Origin: an uncultured Eubacteriales bacterium
Lineage (GTDB): Bacteria; Bacillota; Clostridia; Oscillospirales; CAG-382
Length of the DNA: 64,000 bases
Direction: 5' to 3'
NCBI GenBank assembly: GCA_900551295.1
Contig: URVJ01000012.1
Span: forward strand, 1-64,000
Part shown: positions 53,159 to 61,556 of the stretch, piece by piece
Numbering within the stretch: the first letter of the stretch is position 1
Layout of the letters: each line of letters begins with the position of its first letter
The notes under the pieces: generated by a model
What the model saw: the letters and a program-made list of their open reading frames with translations, nothing else
The model's database searches: none
What the model was told of the DNA's origin: nothing
Translations under genes and position numbers: made by a program

Positions 53159-54139
53159 TTATGTGGTTCTGACAATTTCACTTACCTTATCGAGCGCATT
53201 TTTTCTGCTCTCTATATACTCATACGCCTGTATTGCGGCAACCGCGCCGTCAGAAGCTGCGGTTATAAGCTGATGCAGCGGCTTTTTTCTTACGTCTCCG
53301 GCAGCAAAAACGCCGGGGACATTTGTTTGCATATTTTCGTCCGTCACAATATAGCCGTGAGCGTCAAGAGTGAGTTCATTTCTGAAAATATCAGAGTTAG
53401 GCTCAAATCCGACGAACACAAACACGCCGAACGCACCCTCGGTGCTGTTTACGGTATATTCCGTAAACTTCTTGTCCTTTGTATTTTCGCAAAGCACGGT
53501 TTTTATGCTGTCATATCCCGACACCTTACGCATTTCGGTATTATACAGCACCTCTATATTTTCTCTTTCTTCAAGTCTCTTTTTAAGATCCTCCGCGCAC
53601 TTAAAACTGTCCGCACGCACAAGGCATTTTACACTACGGCAGATTCGTGAAAGATAAATCGACTCCTTTGCCGCGCTTTCTCCTCCGCCGATTACGAAAA
53701 CGTCCTTGCCCCGCCAGAAAAATCCGTCGCACACAGCGCATCTGCTCACTCCGCGTCCGGCATATTCGGTTTCACCTTCAAAGCCTGCTTTTCTCGGTCT
53801 TGCACCCGACGCGCATATAACGGTTTTTGCGCCGAACACGCCCTTATCGGTAATACATACCTTTATAAGCTCGGAAAGCTTTGTTTCGAGCAGTTTACAG
53901 TTTACAAGCTCCGCGCCGAAAGACTCTGCCTGTTTGAGCAGATTTTCCGCAAGCTTTGTACCGGAAATTTCCGAAAATCCGGGATAATTTCTTATATCGT
54001 CGGTTATGGTCGCCTGTCCGCCGACTACTCCCTGTTCGAGGATCACTGTATGAAGTCCGGCGCGCGCGGCATAAAGCCCTGCGCAGAGTCCCGCAACTCC
54101 TCCGCCGGCAATTACAACATCATAAAGCTTTTCAGACAC
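53159..54139 (-). CDS. Thioredoxin reductase-like FAD/NAD(P)H oxidoreductase
   Basis: The 326-residue flavoprotein has the FAD motif VVIAGGGVAGLCAGLYAA, a redox CAVCDG (CxxC) near residue 130, the NAD(P)H motif FVIGGGESAAKES near 150, FVGFEPNSD and the second FAD motif VPGVFAAGDVR near 280. This is the low-molecular-weight TrxB layout. GTG at 54139 follows AAAGGAAG. No thioredoxin gene is near, and the enzyme is embedded in a carbohydrate block, so the physiological partner is unknown. Confidence 0.93.
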   Translation of the reverse strand: MSEKLYDVVIAGGGVAGLCAGLYAARAGLHTVILEQGVVGGQATITDDIRNYPGFSEISGTKLAENLLKQAESFGAELVNCKLLETKLSELIKVCITDKGVFGAKTVICASGARPRKAGFEGETEYAGRGVSRCAVCDGFFWRGKDVFVIGGGESAAKESIYLSRICRSVKCLVRADSFKCAEDLKKRLEERENIEVLYNTEMRKVSGYDSIKTVLCENTKDKKFTEYTVNSTEGAFGVFVFVGFEPNSDIFRNELTLDAHGYIVTDENMQTNVPGVFAAGDVRKKPLHQLITAASDGAVAAIQAYEYIESRKNALDKVSEIVRTT

Positions 54140-54222
54140 AAAAAGCACTTCCTTTATATTTTTTTCTTAGTATCTGCAAAAGCTTTCAAAAGCATACGCA
54201 AAAATTTCCGTTTTGAAAATGC

Positions 54223-54245
54223 AAAAAAACAGCCCGACGGGAGCT
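54223..54245 (-). terminator. Weak terminator after the GH99-like gene
   Basis: An imperfect AGC-CCG/CGG-GCT stem (54231-54245) followed on the minus strand by seven Ts. Confidence 0.5.
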
Positions 54246-54286
54246 TTTTTGTCCTATCAGGCCGTACATATTAATTATTTACCGAT

Positions 54287-57232
54287 TTATTTTTTAAGAT
54301 AAACCTTATTACCCTTTATCTCATACGTATATCCGAAGAGATCTGCGTATTCGTCGAGAGATACCGACGGAATTCCGTCCTTGAGATATACGGGACGCGC
54401 GAGTGTAAAGCTTTCTCCGTTCTTTTCGGCGTATGCCTTGCCTACGGTGAATGTCAGCTTATCTTCTCCGTGAGTTACTTCCAGTATACCCTCGTCCTTG
54501 TGCCATTCGTAACGGCAATCTCTGAGAATACCGCTTGACGGATCGAGAGGAACATATACTTTTCCGTTCTTTGTTTCGGGATAATCTCCGAAGAACATCT
54601 GCTTTCCGTCATAGTCATATATAGTGGTATGCTCAACGCCTGCGAAGAACGATATGCTCTCTATCTCAAAATCACCGGGATTTATTGTCGGATAGAACTT
54701 GATGCCGTTTATTGTTCCCCTCCAGCAAGGATTGGTATCAAGCTGAATTATATGCTGTTCTCTTTCGGTTGACGCCGCCCAATGGTCAAAGCGTGCGTTT
54801 ATGTCGAAGTTTTCGCCGTCGTTTGACGGTATGAATCTCGACAGAGCCGTTCCGCCGCCGGCAGGTTTTCCGGAAATGATTATCTTTGCATAAGCGATAT
54901 CCGCGCAGTCAAGTCCGCAGCCGCGAAGCGTCATTGAAGCTTCTCTTTCGGTTGCCTTGCCGACAAGTTTTCCGTCCTTTATCTCGACTTTATCCATGTT
55001 CTCAAACGTCCATGCGTCAAGGTCTGCCTTTGTCTTGAACTCAAACTTCTTTACAAGAGTATCGGCCGCAGGGAATGGTCTTGAATCGTACTTTGTTCTT
55101 GCAAGTTTTCTTCTCGACTGAACGTGCAGATAGCAGATACGCGAGAGTTGTTCTTCATCGGGAACCGCGTCTTTATGAGGAGTATCTATGCATACCGCTT
55201 TTCTTACGGCGTCGAGATATCCGAATCCGTTAAGTCCCGACGGCATCATATACGTACCCTCTCCGTATTCGTTCCATGTGGAAAGGTGCAGCATTTTTGA
55301 CTTCCACGAGTTTTTCTCGTATTTCGGAAGTATCTCGTCCATGCAGTATACAAGTCCGTTATACATATCCTGGCACGAAAGGTTGGGACGTCTGTCTCCT
55401 CCCCAGCCGACATTCTTGAATCCTACGCTTACGGTCGGAACTATATGAACCTGATTCATATTTATATTATTGAGGTTGCACTCAATGTTCTTTTCAAGCT
55501 TATACCCTTCTCCGCCCCAATGATATGCATGGAACGCGTCAAAACCGAGTCTCTTCAGGTCATGCGGATTTGCGTGGCAGCCCATTATGATAAGATCGTC
55601 GTAACCGAGCTTTTTAACCTCGTCTCTGAGGTACTGAAGTCCCTCTCTTGTATTTGCCTCACCGCCGAGATCTCTCTCAACGCAGTTTACGCCGAAGCAC
55701 GACATTATTGCCTTATTGTCTATGCTTGCATATCTCGGATCGGAGAAGAAGTAGTCTATCCAGTACGGTACAAGATACTTCTTGAATGCCTCAAGTCCGT
55801 TCGGGTGCGCACAGTTTGCAGCTTCCCACAAAAGCGCAAGCTTCATATTATCTGCATATTTTGCATGGAAATGTCCCTGATGTATCGCATACGAAAGTCC
55901 GGTTGACTTAAGAGGCGCGTCGGATTCGGAGGAATACCAGCAATAAAGCTCATAGTCAACACCGTGCTCCGCAAGGAACTTTATTTCCCAGTCCGCAGTC
56001 TCCGGAAGTCCCTCGTCATAATATCCAAGAACCGGCTTTACGTCGTCGAACGGCGTTATTGCGTCCCAGCCGAAGTGCGAGCCTTCATGCCAGAGCGAGC
56101 AGATATTCATACCTACGAAATAGTCGCCCTTTTTCTTGGGTATAACGGGTGCCGGAACATAATCTTCGGGTTCGTCGGGCATATTCCAGACGAGTATATC
56201 GGTAAACATTGCGTCGGCTGCCTTTTTGCCCTCAAATGAGAACTCAAACGTGTCGGCAAAGGCTGCGGGCTCGTCAAAGTCAAGCACCTTTGTCTTTTTA
56301 CCGTTGAGCCATACGAGAACCTTGCCGGTTCTTGTGTCAGCCTCCATTCTCATGGTCTGCCATACGTTTACGTGGTGTGAACGCAGCAGCGTATCGCCGT
56401 GCATAAGCGCGTCGCCGTCGTCATATACACAAATCAAAGTATTGCTGCCGTTTTTAAGCTTTAATGTCACTCTGCCGCACTTTGACGGTGTGTGATACTT
56501 TATTTCAAACGCGGTCTTGCCTTCGGATTTTTCAAATACTCTCGAAACGGCAGCGCCCGTATTCTTTGCAGCCTTTATAAAGTAGCAGAGTGCCGCTTTT
56601 CCTTCTACTCTGTAATCTGTTTCAACCTTTGCGCCGTTTGACGCTACGAGATATTCCTCGGGAAGAGCGCCGGTTATTCCCTGTCTTACAAAGTCGTTTA
56701 CAAGATAGTTTACATACAGCTTTGTGAATGCAACGGCACAAGCGCCCATGTCCTTTTTGCCATATCCTATACGTATGCAGGACATATCCAGTCCGGTTCT
56801 CTCAAAGTCATATTCTCCGCGGAACTTATCGTCCACCGTGAGCTTTGCTTTACCGGTTCTCATATCCATTACGGCTTTGATATATCTTCTTCCGTAATCA
56901 AATCCGCATACACCGGTGTTTCCGGCATAAAGCACGTTTCCTACGGTGTGCAGATCCAAAAATGCGTCGTCGCGCGAGCCGAAAATTATATGAAGTCCGT
57001 CGCCGCTCTTATTATCTATAACGCCCTCATATGTGAGCACTCCGCCGTTAAACGCGCGGACGTCTCTGCGGTACAGAACCTCTCCGTCCTTATCGGAATT
57101 GAGGAAATTCTTGCCGTGCTCCGGACCTTCTCCGTCGCCGAAGTAATCCCATCCGGAACGAAGTCCTCCCCAACCGTACATATCATTGTCATCAATAAGA
57201 TAGACAGCGTCTTTAATTTCTTTACTCATCAT
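54287..57232 (-). CDS. Large multidomain GH99/WbsX-like protein
   Basis: The 981-residue protein has an N-terminal beta-rich region (about 1-350, with lectin/LamG-like stretches such as GVLTYEGVIDNKSGDG), a central barrel resembling the GH99-like/WbsX domain (about 370-700; VLGYYDEGLPETADWEIKFL, YELYCWYSS, LSTWNEYGEGTYMMP), another beta region, and a C-terminal copper-amine-oxidase-N-like domain (about 890-980; PVYLKDGIPSVSLDEYADLF). No signal peptide is visible, unusual for proteins with that C-terminal domain. It may act on a glycan, but no activity can be assigned. GGGAG precedes the ATG. Confidence 0.82.
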   Translation of the reverse strand: MMSKEIKDAVYLIDDNDMYGWGGLRSGWDYFGDGEGPEHGKNFLNSDKDGEVLYRRDVRAFNGGVLTYEGVIDNKSGDGLHIIFGSRDDAFLDLHTVGNVLYAGNTGVCGFDYGRRYIKAVMDMRTGKAKLTVDDKFRGEYDFERTGLDMSCIRIGYGKKDMGACAVAFTKLYVNYLVNDFVRQGITGALPEEYLVASNGAKVETDYRVEGKAALCYFIKAAKNTGAAVSRVFEKSEGKTAFEIKYHTPSKCGRVTLKLKNGSNTLICVYDDGDALMHGDTLLRSHHVNVWQTMRMEADTRTGKVLVWLNGKKTKVLDFDEPAAFADTFEFSFEGKKAADAMFTDILVWNMPDEPEDYVPAPVIPKKKGDYFVGMNICSLWHEGSHFGWDAITPFDDVKPVLGYYDEGLPETADWEIKFLAEHGVDYELYCWYSSESDAPLKSTGLSYAIHQGHFHAKYADNMKLALLWEAANCAHPNGLEAFKKYLVPYWIDYFFSDPRYASIDNKAIMSCFGVNCVERDLGGEANTREGLQYLRDEVKKLGYDDLIIMGCHANPHDLKRLGFDAFHAYHWGGEGYKLEKNIECNLNNINMNQVHIVPTVSVGFKNVGWGGDRRPNLSCQDMYNGLVYCMDEILPKYEKNSWKSKMLHLSTWNEYGEGTYMMPSGLNGFGYLDAVRKAVCIDTPHKDAVPDEEQLSRICYLHVQSRRKLARTKYDSRPFPAADTLVKKFEFKTKADLDAWTFENMDKVEIKDGKLVGKATEREASMTLRGCGLDCADIAYAKIIISGKPAGGGTALSRFIPSNDGENFDINARFDHWAASTEREQHIIQLDTNPCWRGTINGIKFYPTINPGDFEIESISFFAGVEHTTIYDYDGKQMFFGDYPETKNGKVYVPLDPSSGILRDCRYEWHKDEGILEVTHGEDKLTFTVGKAYAEKNGESFTLARPVYLKDGIPSVSLDEYADLFGYTYEIKGNKVYLKK

Positions 57233-57412
57233 TTTAACCACTCTCCCGTTTGATTTCAGCCTGAATTCGGCTTGAGTTTAGTTAAGTTTAGCAAAAGAGC
57301 AAGAGTTCGTCAAGCGCAAAAGCGAAAAAAATCCAATTTAAGCCGTCGACTTGAAAATACTCTCATTTTCTCATTATTTTTCTTAAAAACTCACAATTTA
57401 GTTAATAAAGCA

Positions 57413-57458
57413 CAAAAAAACGACTGCGTTTCAGTCAAATAAACCAAAACACAGCCGT
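57413..57458 (-). terminator. Terminator of the isomerase-like gene
   Basis: Minus strand ACGGCTGTGTTT pairs with AAACGCAGTCGT through a 12-bp stem including two G-U pairs and is followed by seven Ts. Confidence 0.82.
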
Positions 57459-57476
57459 CAAACCAAAAAAGTATTT

Positions 57477-58319
57477 TCAGATCCTGTCAAGAATATCGCA
57501 GAGAGCCTTATATGCGCAGGCAAATCTTCTGGAATTTACTTCGGTAAACTCACTTACGGGCTTTCCTGCATCTGACGGAACTTCATAATTGGACAGGTGC
57601 GGCTCAAGGCTTAAAAATCCGTCATAACCGTTCTTATAGAGGTCTTTGAGAATAGCCTCTACATTGCCGTCGCCGAATCCGACGGGAACAACGTGACCGT
57701 TCTTTATGCAGTCCTTGATATGTATATATTCAATATAAGGCTTTAACATATCGTAAGCTTCGAGAGTATCCTGGGAGCACTCTACAAAGTTTGAAAAGTC
57801 AAACACTGCTCTGAAATTGTCGGACTTTATCTGCTCAAACAGCGTTTTGCATCTTACGGCGATATTTCCGTATATGCCCTTTTCGTTTTCATGGAGAAGA
57901 ACAACGCCGTTCTGCGCCGCGTATTCAACCATCTTTCCGAGCTTTTCAACGACAAATCCCGTATAATCTTCAGGCTTTTCGTTTTCGGGCATAAAAAAGC
58001 TGAACGCTCTTATATACTTTGCACCGAGAGTGTTTGCAACCTCAACGGTATTCTTAAAAAGGTCGAAGTGCGCGTCAAAATCGTCCGTCGTCTTGATCTT
58101 GCCTATCGGAGAACCTATCGACGAAACCGTGATTCCGTAACAGCCCATTATTTTTTTTAGGGTTGCGGTCTCGTATTTATTGAGATTTGAAACATTCTTA
58201 CCGTCGATTACGCGAGGCTCGAAATACTTAATTCCGAGTTTTGAAATAACGTCGAACTGCTTTATTATACCTGCGTCTATTTCATCGGAAAATCCTGATA
58301 TGAGATAATTTTTATTCAT
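57477..58319 (-). CDS. Sugar phosphate isomerase/epimerase-like protein (xylose-isomerase-like TIM barrel)
   Basis: The 280-residue protein matches the AP endonuclease 2/xylose-isomerase-like barrel (IolE/IolI/tagatose epimerase group): SGFSDEIDAGIIKQFDVISK at the N-terminus, VVLLHENEKGIYGN with a metal-ligand Glu near residue 145, AVFDFSNFVECSQD with a metal Asp near 168, YIHIKDCIKNGHVVPVGFGD near 195 and DGFLSLEPHL near 235. GGAGGG precedes the ATG. Substrate is unknown; association with the upstream GH99-like and GH4 genes suggests sugar catabolism. Confidence 0.9.
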   Translation of the reverse strand: MNKNYLISGFSDEIDAGIIKQFDVISKLGIKYFEPRVIDGKNVSNLNKYETATLKKIMGCYGITVSSIGSPIGKIKTTDDFDAHFDLFKNTVEVANTLGAKYIRAFSFFMPENEKPEDYTGFVVEKLGKMVEYAAQNGVVLLHENEKGIYGNIAVRCKTLFEQIKSDNFRAVFDFSNFVECSQDTLEAYDMLKPYIEYIHIKDCIKNGHVVPVGFGDGNVEAILKDLYKNGYDGFLSLEPHLSNYEVPSDAGKPVSEFTEVNSRRFACAYKALCDILDRI

Positions 58320-58431
58320 GGCTTTTACCCTCCTGCGATACTCTGAAGATTATACCAAAAATATCCGTTTATATCAACATTTTGTGTGCGTTTGACATCC
58401 GATATTGATACTTTCTTATACGATTCTGATA

Positions 58432-59718
58432 TTATTTATAGTAATCAAACTCGACGTCGTAAATATTTACGGTATCTCCGTCCTTGATTCCCTTTTCTTC
58501 GAGCGCCGCGATTATGCCCGAATTGCGCAAAATCTTCTGGAAATAGTTCATAGACTCATAGTCGTTGAAATTTATGGAGTTTATTACATTGATTATACGC
58601 TGTGCCTCGACAAAGTATGTGCCGTTGACGTTTCTTACGGTAATTTCATCGGACATATCGCCGATTTCGGGTTCGGCATAGAGATCGACTTCGGGTGTGA
58701 ACACCTTTATTTCGGGAAGATCGGAAAGTTTCTTTGCGATAAGCTCTTTAAGCTCATCCGTTCCCTCGCCTATCCCCGCGCACATGAACACGATCGGTAT
58801 ACCGCGTTCTGCGGCAAAATCTTCAAGCCTTTTCTTATTTTCCCCGCTTGTCATATCAAGCTTATTCGCCGCAATTATTCTCGGACGTTTTGCAAGCTCG
58901 GGACTGTACTTTTCAAGCTCGGCATTTATGACGTTAAGGTCGTCTATCGGATCTCTGCCCTCAATTCCCGACGCGTCAACTACGTTTACTATAAGTCTGC
59001 ACCTTTCGATATGGCGCAAAAACTGATGTCCCAGACCTTCGCCCTCGGAAGCGCCCTCGATAAGTCCCGGAATATCGGCAAGCACATAATTTCCGGCTTT
59101 CGCGTTTACGACGCCGAGAACCGGAGAGAGCGTTGTGAAGTGATATTCGGCAATCTTCGGGTTTGCCGCGCTTACCATGGAAATTATCGTCGATTTTCCT
59201 GCGCTCGGCATACCGACAAGTCCTGCGTCGGCAAGCATTTTAAGTTCCAATACAACCTCAAGCTCTTTGCCCTTGACTCCGCTCTTAGCAAAGTTTGGCG
59301 TCTGTCTTGTCGGAGTTGCAAAGTGCGTATTTCCGAAGCCGCCCTTACCGCCCTTAAGCAGTATATAATATCCGTTTTCGGCAACGTCCTCGTCGGACAT
59401 ATCCTTTATGACTTTTCCGGTTTCGGCGTCCTTGATTATTGTTCCCGGAGGAACGGGAATTTCGATATTCTCCGCATTTCTGCCGTGAAAACGTCTTGCC
59501 GCGCCGTCCTGTCCGTTGGGAGCGACAAACTTTCTTCTGTATTTGAAGTCAAGAAGAGTATTTTCGCCCTCATCGGGAACAAATATAACGTCTCCTCCCT
59601 TGCCTCCGTCTCCGCCGTCGGGACCTCCGTGCGAAACATATTTTTCACGTCTGAACGAAACGCAGCCGTTTCCGCCGTTTCCTGCTTTTACATATATTTT
59701 TACTTTATCTATAAACAT
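58432..59718 (-). CDS. obgE: Obg family GTPase
   Basis: ObgE/CgtA is an essential GTPase of ribosome assembly and stress responses. The 428-residue protein has a glycine-rich Obg fold (about 1-157; GGNGCVSFRREKYV, GGPDGGDGGKGGD), the G domain with GMPSAGKSTIISM, DIPGLIEG and NKLD motifs, and a C-terminal OCT domain. The ATG at 59718 is the family start. The order rplU-prp-rpmA-obgE is standard in Firmicutes. Confidence 0.97.
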   Translation of the reverse strand: MFIDKVKIYVKAGNGGNGCVSFRREKYVSHGGPDGGDGGKGGDVIFVPDEGENTLLDFKYRRKFVAPNGQDGAARRFHGRNAENIEIPVPPGTIIKDAETGKVIKDMSDEDVAENGYYILLKGGKGGFGNTHFATPTRQTPNFAKSGVKGKELEVVLELKMLADAGLVGMPSAGKSTIISMVSAANPKIAEYHFTTLSPVLGVVNAKAGNYVLADIPGLIEGASEGEGLGHQFLRHIERCRLIVNVVDASGIEGRDPIDDLNVINAELEKYSPELAKRPRIIAANKLDMTSGENKKRLEDFAAERGIPIVFMCAGIGEGTDELKELIAKKLSDLPEIKVFTPEVDLYAEPEIGDMSDEITVRNVNGTYFVEAQRIINVINSINFNDYESMNYFQKILRNSGIIAALEEKGIKDGDTVNIYDVEFDYYK

Positions 59719-59813
59719 TTTTTCACCGCTTTTCCATGTCACGCTTTATTATCAACAAAAGGCCACCGGATTATCCGACAGCCTTGTTTTAACCGTATGA
59801 ATTTTGAGAAAAC

Positions 59814-60092
59814 TTACGCCTCGTAGACGCTTACTTTCTTTCTTCCGCCGGAAATATGCTCGAACTTAACTTTGCCTGCGGTAAGAGCGAAAAGTGTATC
59901 ATCGGTTCCGATACCTACGTTTGTACCGGGATGAATGTGAGTTCCTCTCTGTCTTACAATTATGTTGCCTGCAACAACAGGCTGACCGTCAGCCTTCTTT
60001 ACGCCGAGACGCTTAGACTCGGAATCACGGCCGTTCTTTGTAGAACCGACACCTTTTTTATGAGCAAAAAACTGAATGCCTAATCTTAACAT
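59814..60092 (-). CDS. rpmA: 50S ribosomal protein L27
   Basis: The 92-residue L27 has the Firmicutes N-terminal extension MLRLGIQFF followed by AHKKGVGSTKNGRDSESKR. In this group the extension is removed after Phe-Phe by the protease Prp, encoded immediately upstream, exposing the ribosomal-P-site tail. GGAGGTG precedes the ATG. Confidence 0.98.
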   Translation of the reverse strand: MLRLGIQFFAHKKGVGSTKNGRDSESKRLGVKKADGQPVVAGNIIVRQRGTHIHPGTNVGIGTDDTLFALTAGKVKFEHISGGRKKVSVYEA

Positions 60093-60096
60093 TACC

Positions 60097-60441
60097 TTAC
60101 ACCTCCGTTGTTATTTCTACGAATTCGGGATAGCTCTCGGACAGATCCGAAACAAACTGCGCATATCCCTCAATTATACGTCTTGCCATCTCGGACTGCT
60201 CTTTTGTGCAGCTCAATGAAAGACGCGCTTTCGGAACATCACCGTCAAAGTCCGTATCAAAATCAATATCGGATTTTTCAAGTATGTCCATTACAAGTTC
60301 AAGTGCCGATGAAAGTGCCGCGCACACTATATCGCTTCCGTTTTCCGAGTACCCCGAATGTCCTTCGGAAAGCACCGTGTATGACAAAAGCTCATGTCCG
60401 TTCCGCTTTGCTTTTTCGGCTTTAACGAAAACCTGCGTCAT
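60097..60441 (-). CDS. prp: Ribosomal-processing cysteine protease Prp
   Basis: Prp cleaves the N-terminal extension of L27. The 114-residue protein shows the catalytic His in LSEGHSGYS near residue 27 and the Cys in DIVCAALSS near residue 40, the spacing typical of the family (formerly YsxB). It sits between rplU and rpmA, 14 bases after rplU and 4 bases before rpmA. Confidence 0.96.
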   Translation of the reverse strand: MTQVFVKAEKAKRNGHELLSYTVLSEGHSGYSENGSDIVCAALSSALELVMDILEKSDIDFDTDFDGDVPKARLSLSCTKEQSEMARRIIEGYAQFVSDLSESYPEFVEITTEV

Positions 60442-60455
60442 AACCGATTCTTCAA

Positions 60456-60761
60456 TCAGCCGATCTTGTTGATCTGAACCTTGGAATAGGGCTGTCTGTG
60501 TCCCTGCTTCTTCTTTTCGTTCTTCTTGGACTTATACTTAAGAATAACGACTTTCTTTGCCTTGGCGTTTCTGAGAACAGTACCTTCAGCCTTGACACCG
60601 TCTACAAACGGAGTTCCGACCTTGATTCCGTTATCGTCGGAAAGAGCCACTACGTCAAACGATACGTTTGCGTTTTCTTCAACGCCGAGCTTCTCAACGA
60701 AGATGATGTCGCCCTCTGCTACTTTATACTGCTTTCCGCCGGTCTGAATAACTGCGTACAC
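60456..60761 (-). CDS. rplU: 50S ribosomal protein L21
   Basis: The 101-residue L21 begins VYAVIQTGGKQYKVAEGD and contains YKSKKNEKKKQGHRQPYSKV, the basic L21 C-terminal signature. GTG at 60761 is chosen because GAGGTG lies 6 bases upstream and the length is typical; three extra residues upstream are rejected. The leader of about 105 bases starts at the promoter at 60873-60901 and may contain an autoregulatory L21 leader structure. Confidence 0.97.
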   Translation of the reverse strand: MYAVIQTGGKQYKVAEGDIIFVEKLGVEENANVSFDVVALSDDNGIKVGTPFVDGVKAEGTVLRNAKAKKVVILKYKSKKNEKKKQGHRQPYSKVQINKIG

Positions 60762-60872
60762 GAAAAGCACCTCACTTTCTTAATAAGACTCGCTGAACAC
60801 GGGCTTCCGGTTTTCTTTCATATATTACATAAAAGCGCACGGAATTATCTGCCCTTATCATGCGGCTCTACT

Positions 60873-60901
60873 ATTATATCATGTGAAAACGCCGATGTCA
60901 A
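60873..60901 (-). promoter_or_regulatory. rplU-obgE operon promoter
   Basis: Minus strand TTGACA (60896-60901), 17-bp spacer, TATAAT (60873-60878). It is back-to-back with the toxin-like promoter at 60942-60971. Confidence 0.9.
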
Positions 60902-60941
60902 GGGTTTTGAGAGATTTTTTGACATTTATCAGGCGAGAACA

Positions 60942-60971
60942 TTGCATTTTTATTTTTTTACGGTGTATAAT
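60942..60971 (+). promoter_or_regulatory. Promoter of the toxin-like transcript
   Basis: TTGCAT (60942-60947), 18-bp spacer, TATAAT (60966-60971). Confidence 0.65.
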
Positions 60972-61062
60972 AGTTTCCGTCGGCGTAAAAGCCGGCAGGT
61001 AAGGATCTCTTTGCGGTGGATTTCACCGGCGGTTGCGCCATTCCCGAAAGGGTGTGGTTGTT

Positions 61063-61133
61063 ATGAACGATACATAAAATTTATTATCTTTGTAGTTCTC
61101 ATAGCGATAGCTTTTAGTATAAAAGTAAGATAA
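61063..61133 (+). pseudogene. Broken small hydrophobic toxin gene (type I TA-like)
   Basis: An ATG at 61063 has a good AAGGGTG ribosome site eight bases upstream, but its frame stops after MNDT. In the next frame (-1) an uninterrupted IKFIIFVVLIAIAFSIKVR follows to a TAA at 61131-61133, one transmembrane helix with a basic tail, the profile of TxpA/BsrG/holin-like type I toxins. One extra base near 61073 would give a 23-residue toxin. A bidirectional hairpin directly follows the stop, and a minus-strand promoter at 61212-61240 would make an antisense RNA. Decay, sequencing error or programmed frameshift are all possible. Confidence 0.55.
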
Positions 61134-61205
61134 CCGCCCCAATGCAAACGCAGCGGTTATCTTTGATCGTTATGTTGGCGCAACCGTTTGAGGTCTTGCC
61201 TTTGT
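61120..61205 (-). ncRNA. Putative antisense RNA antitoxin
   Basis: A consensus minus-strand promoter (61212-61240) would start an RNA near 61205 that runs into the toxin 3' end and terminates at the hairpin shared with the toxin (61129-61161), followed on this strand by TTACTTTTA. Predicted length is 80-90 bases. Convergent overlapping 3' ends are the layout of txpA/ratA-type systems. No RNA evidence is available. Confidence 0.5.
61129..61161. terminator. Bidirectional terminator hairpin of the toxin/antitoxin-like locus
   Basis: GATAACCGC/GCGGTTATC 9-bp perfect stem with a 15-base loop; T-rich sequence follows on both strands (CTTTG on plus, TTACTTTT on minus). Confidence 0.7.
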
Positions 61206-61211
61206 ACTTAT

Positions 61212-61240
61212 ATTATATCCGCAAAACCGATATTTGTCAA
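61212..61240 (-). promoter_or_regulatory. Consensus minus-strand promoter of the antisense RNA
   Basis: Minus strand TTGACA (61235-61240), 17-bp spacer, TATAAT (61212-61217), followed by no reading frame on this strand. Confidence 0.8.
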
Positions 61241-61290
61241 CACATATGCGAAAAAACTTTTATATGTTTACATTATTTATATTATATGTC

Positions 61291-61319
61291 TTGACAAAGC
61301 CGCGCGCTTACTGTATAAT
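61291..61319 (+). promoter_or_regulatory. metK promoter
   Basis: TTGACA (61291-61296), 17-bp spacer, TATAAT (61314-61319), 25 bases before the riboswitch. Confidence 0.9.
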
Positions 61320-61343
61320 GTATTCAAATTAATAAATCTTAAT

Positions 61344-61480
61344 CTTATCAAGAGCGGCTGAGGGAACAGGACCGAAGATGCCCGGCAACCTGTCTGAACA
61401 AAATTCGGACAAGGTGCTACTTCCTGCATGATATTCACGTTTTTGCAAAGCGCGGCGCGGTTATCATGAAAGATGAGAAG
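61344..61480 (+). ncRNA. SAM-I (S-box) riboswitch
   Basis: The S-box core is present in order: CTTATCAAGAG, GGCTGAGGGA, CCCGGCAACC, GGTGCTACTTCCTGC and TCATGAAAGATGAG. The downstream terminator (61494-61529) is the expression platform: binding of S-adenosylmethionine would favour it and shut off metK. Confidence 0.97.
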
Positions 61481-61493
61481 TAAACGACTTCTT

Positions 61494-61529
61494 CCCTGCT
61501 CTGATTTTTTCGGTGCAGGGTGTTTTTTT
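61494..61529 (+). terminator. Riboswitch-controlled terminator upstream of metK
   Basis: CCCTGC/GCAGGG stem with a loop of about 15 bases, followed by a run of seven Ts. Confidence 0.9.
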
Positions 61530-61556
61530 CGGCACGGCAAAAGAAAGGAATTCAAA

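Noticed and set aside
58405..59826. A 473-codon plus frame across obgE
   Set aside because: It is antisense to obgE, which has all GTPase motifs, and has no ribosome site or recognisable domain.
61063..61077. MNDT as an authentic leader peptide
   Set aside because: A four-residue peptide is possible, but the well-formed hydrophobic frame that follows and the antisense promoter make a broken toxin more likely.
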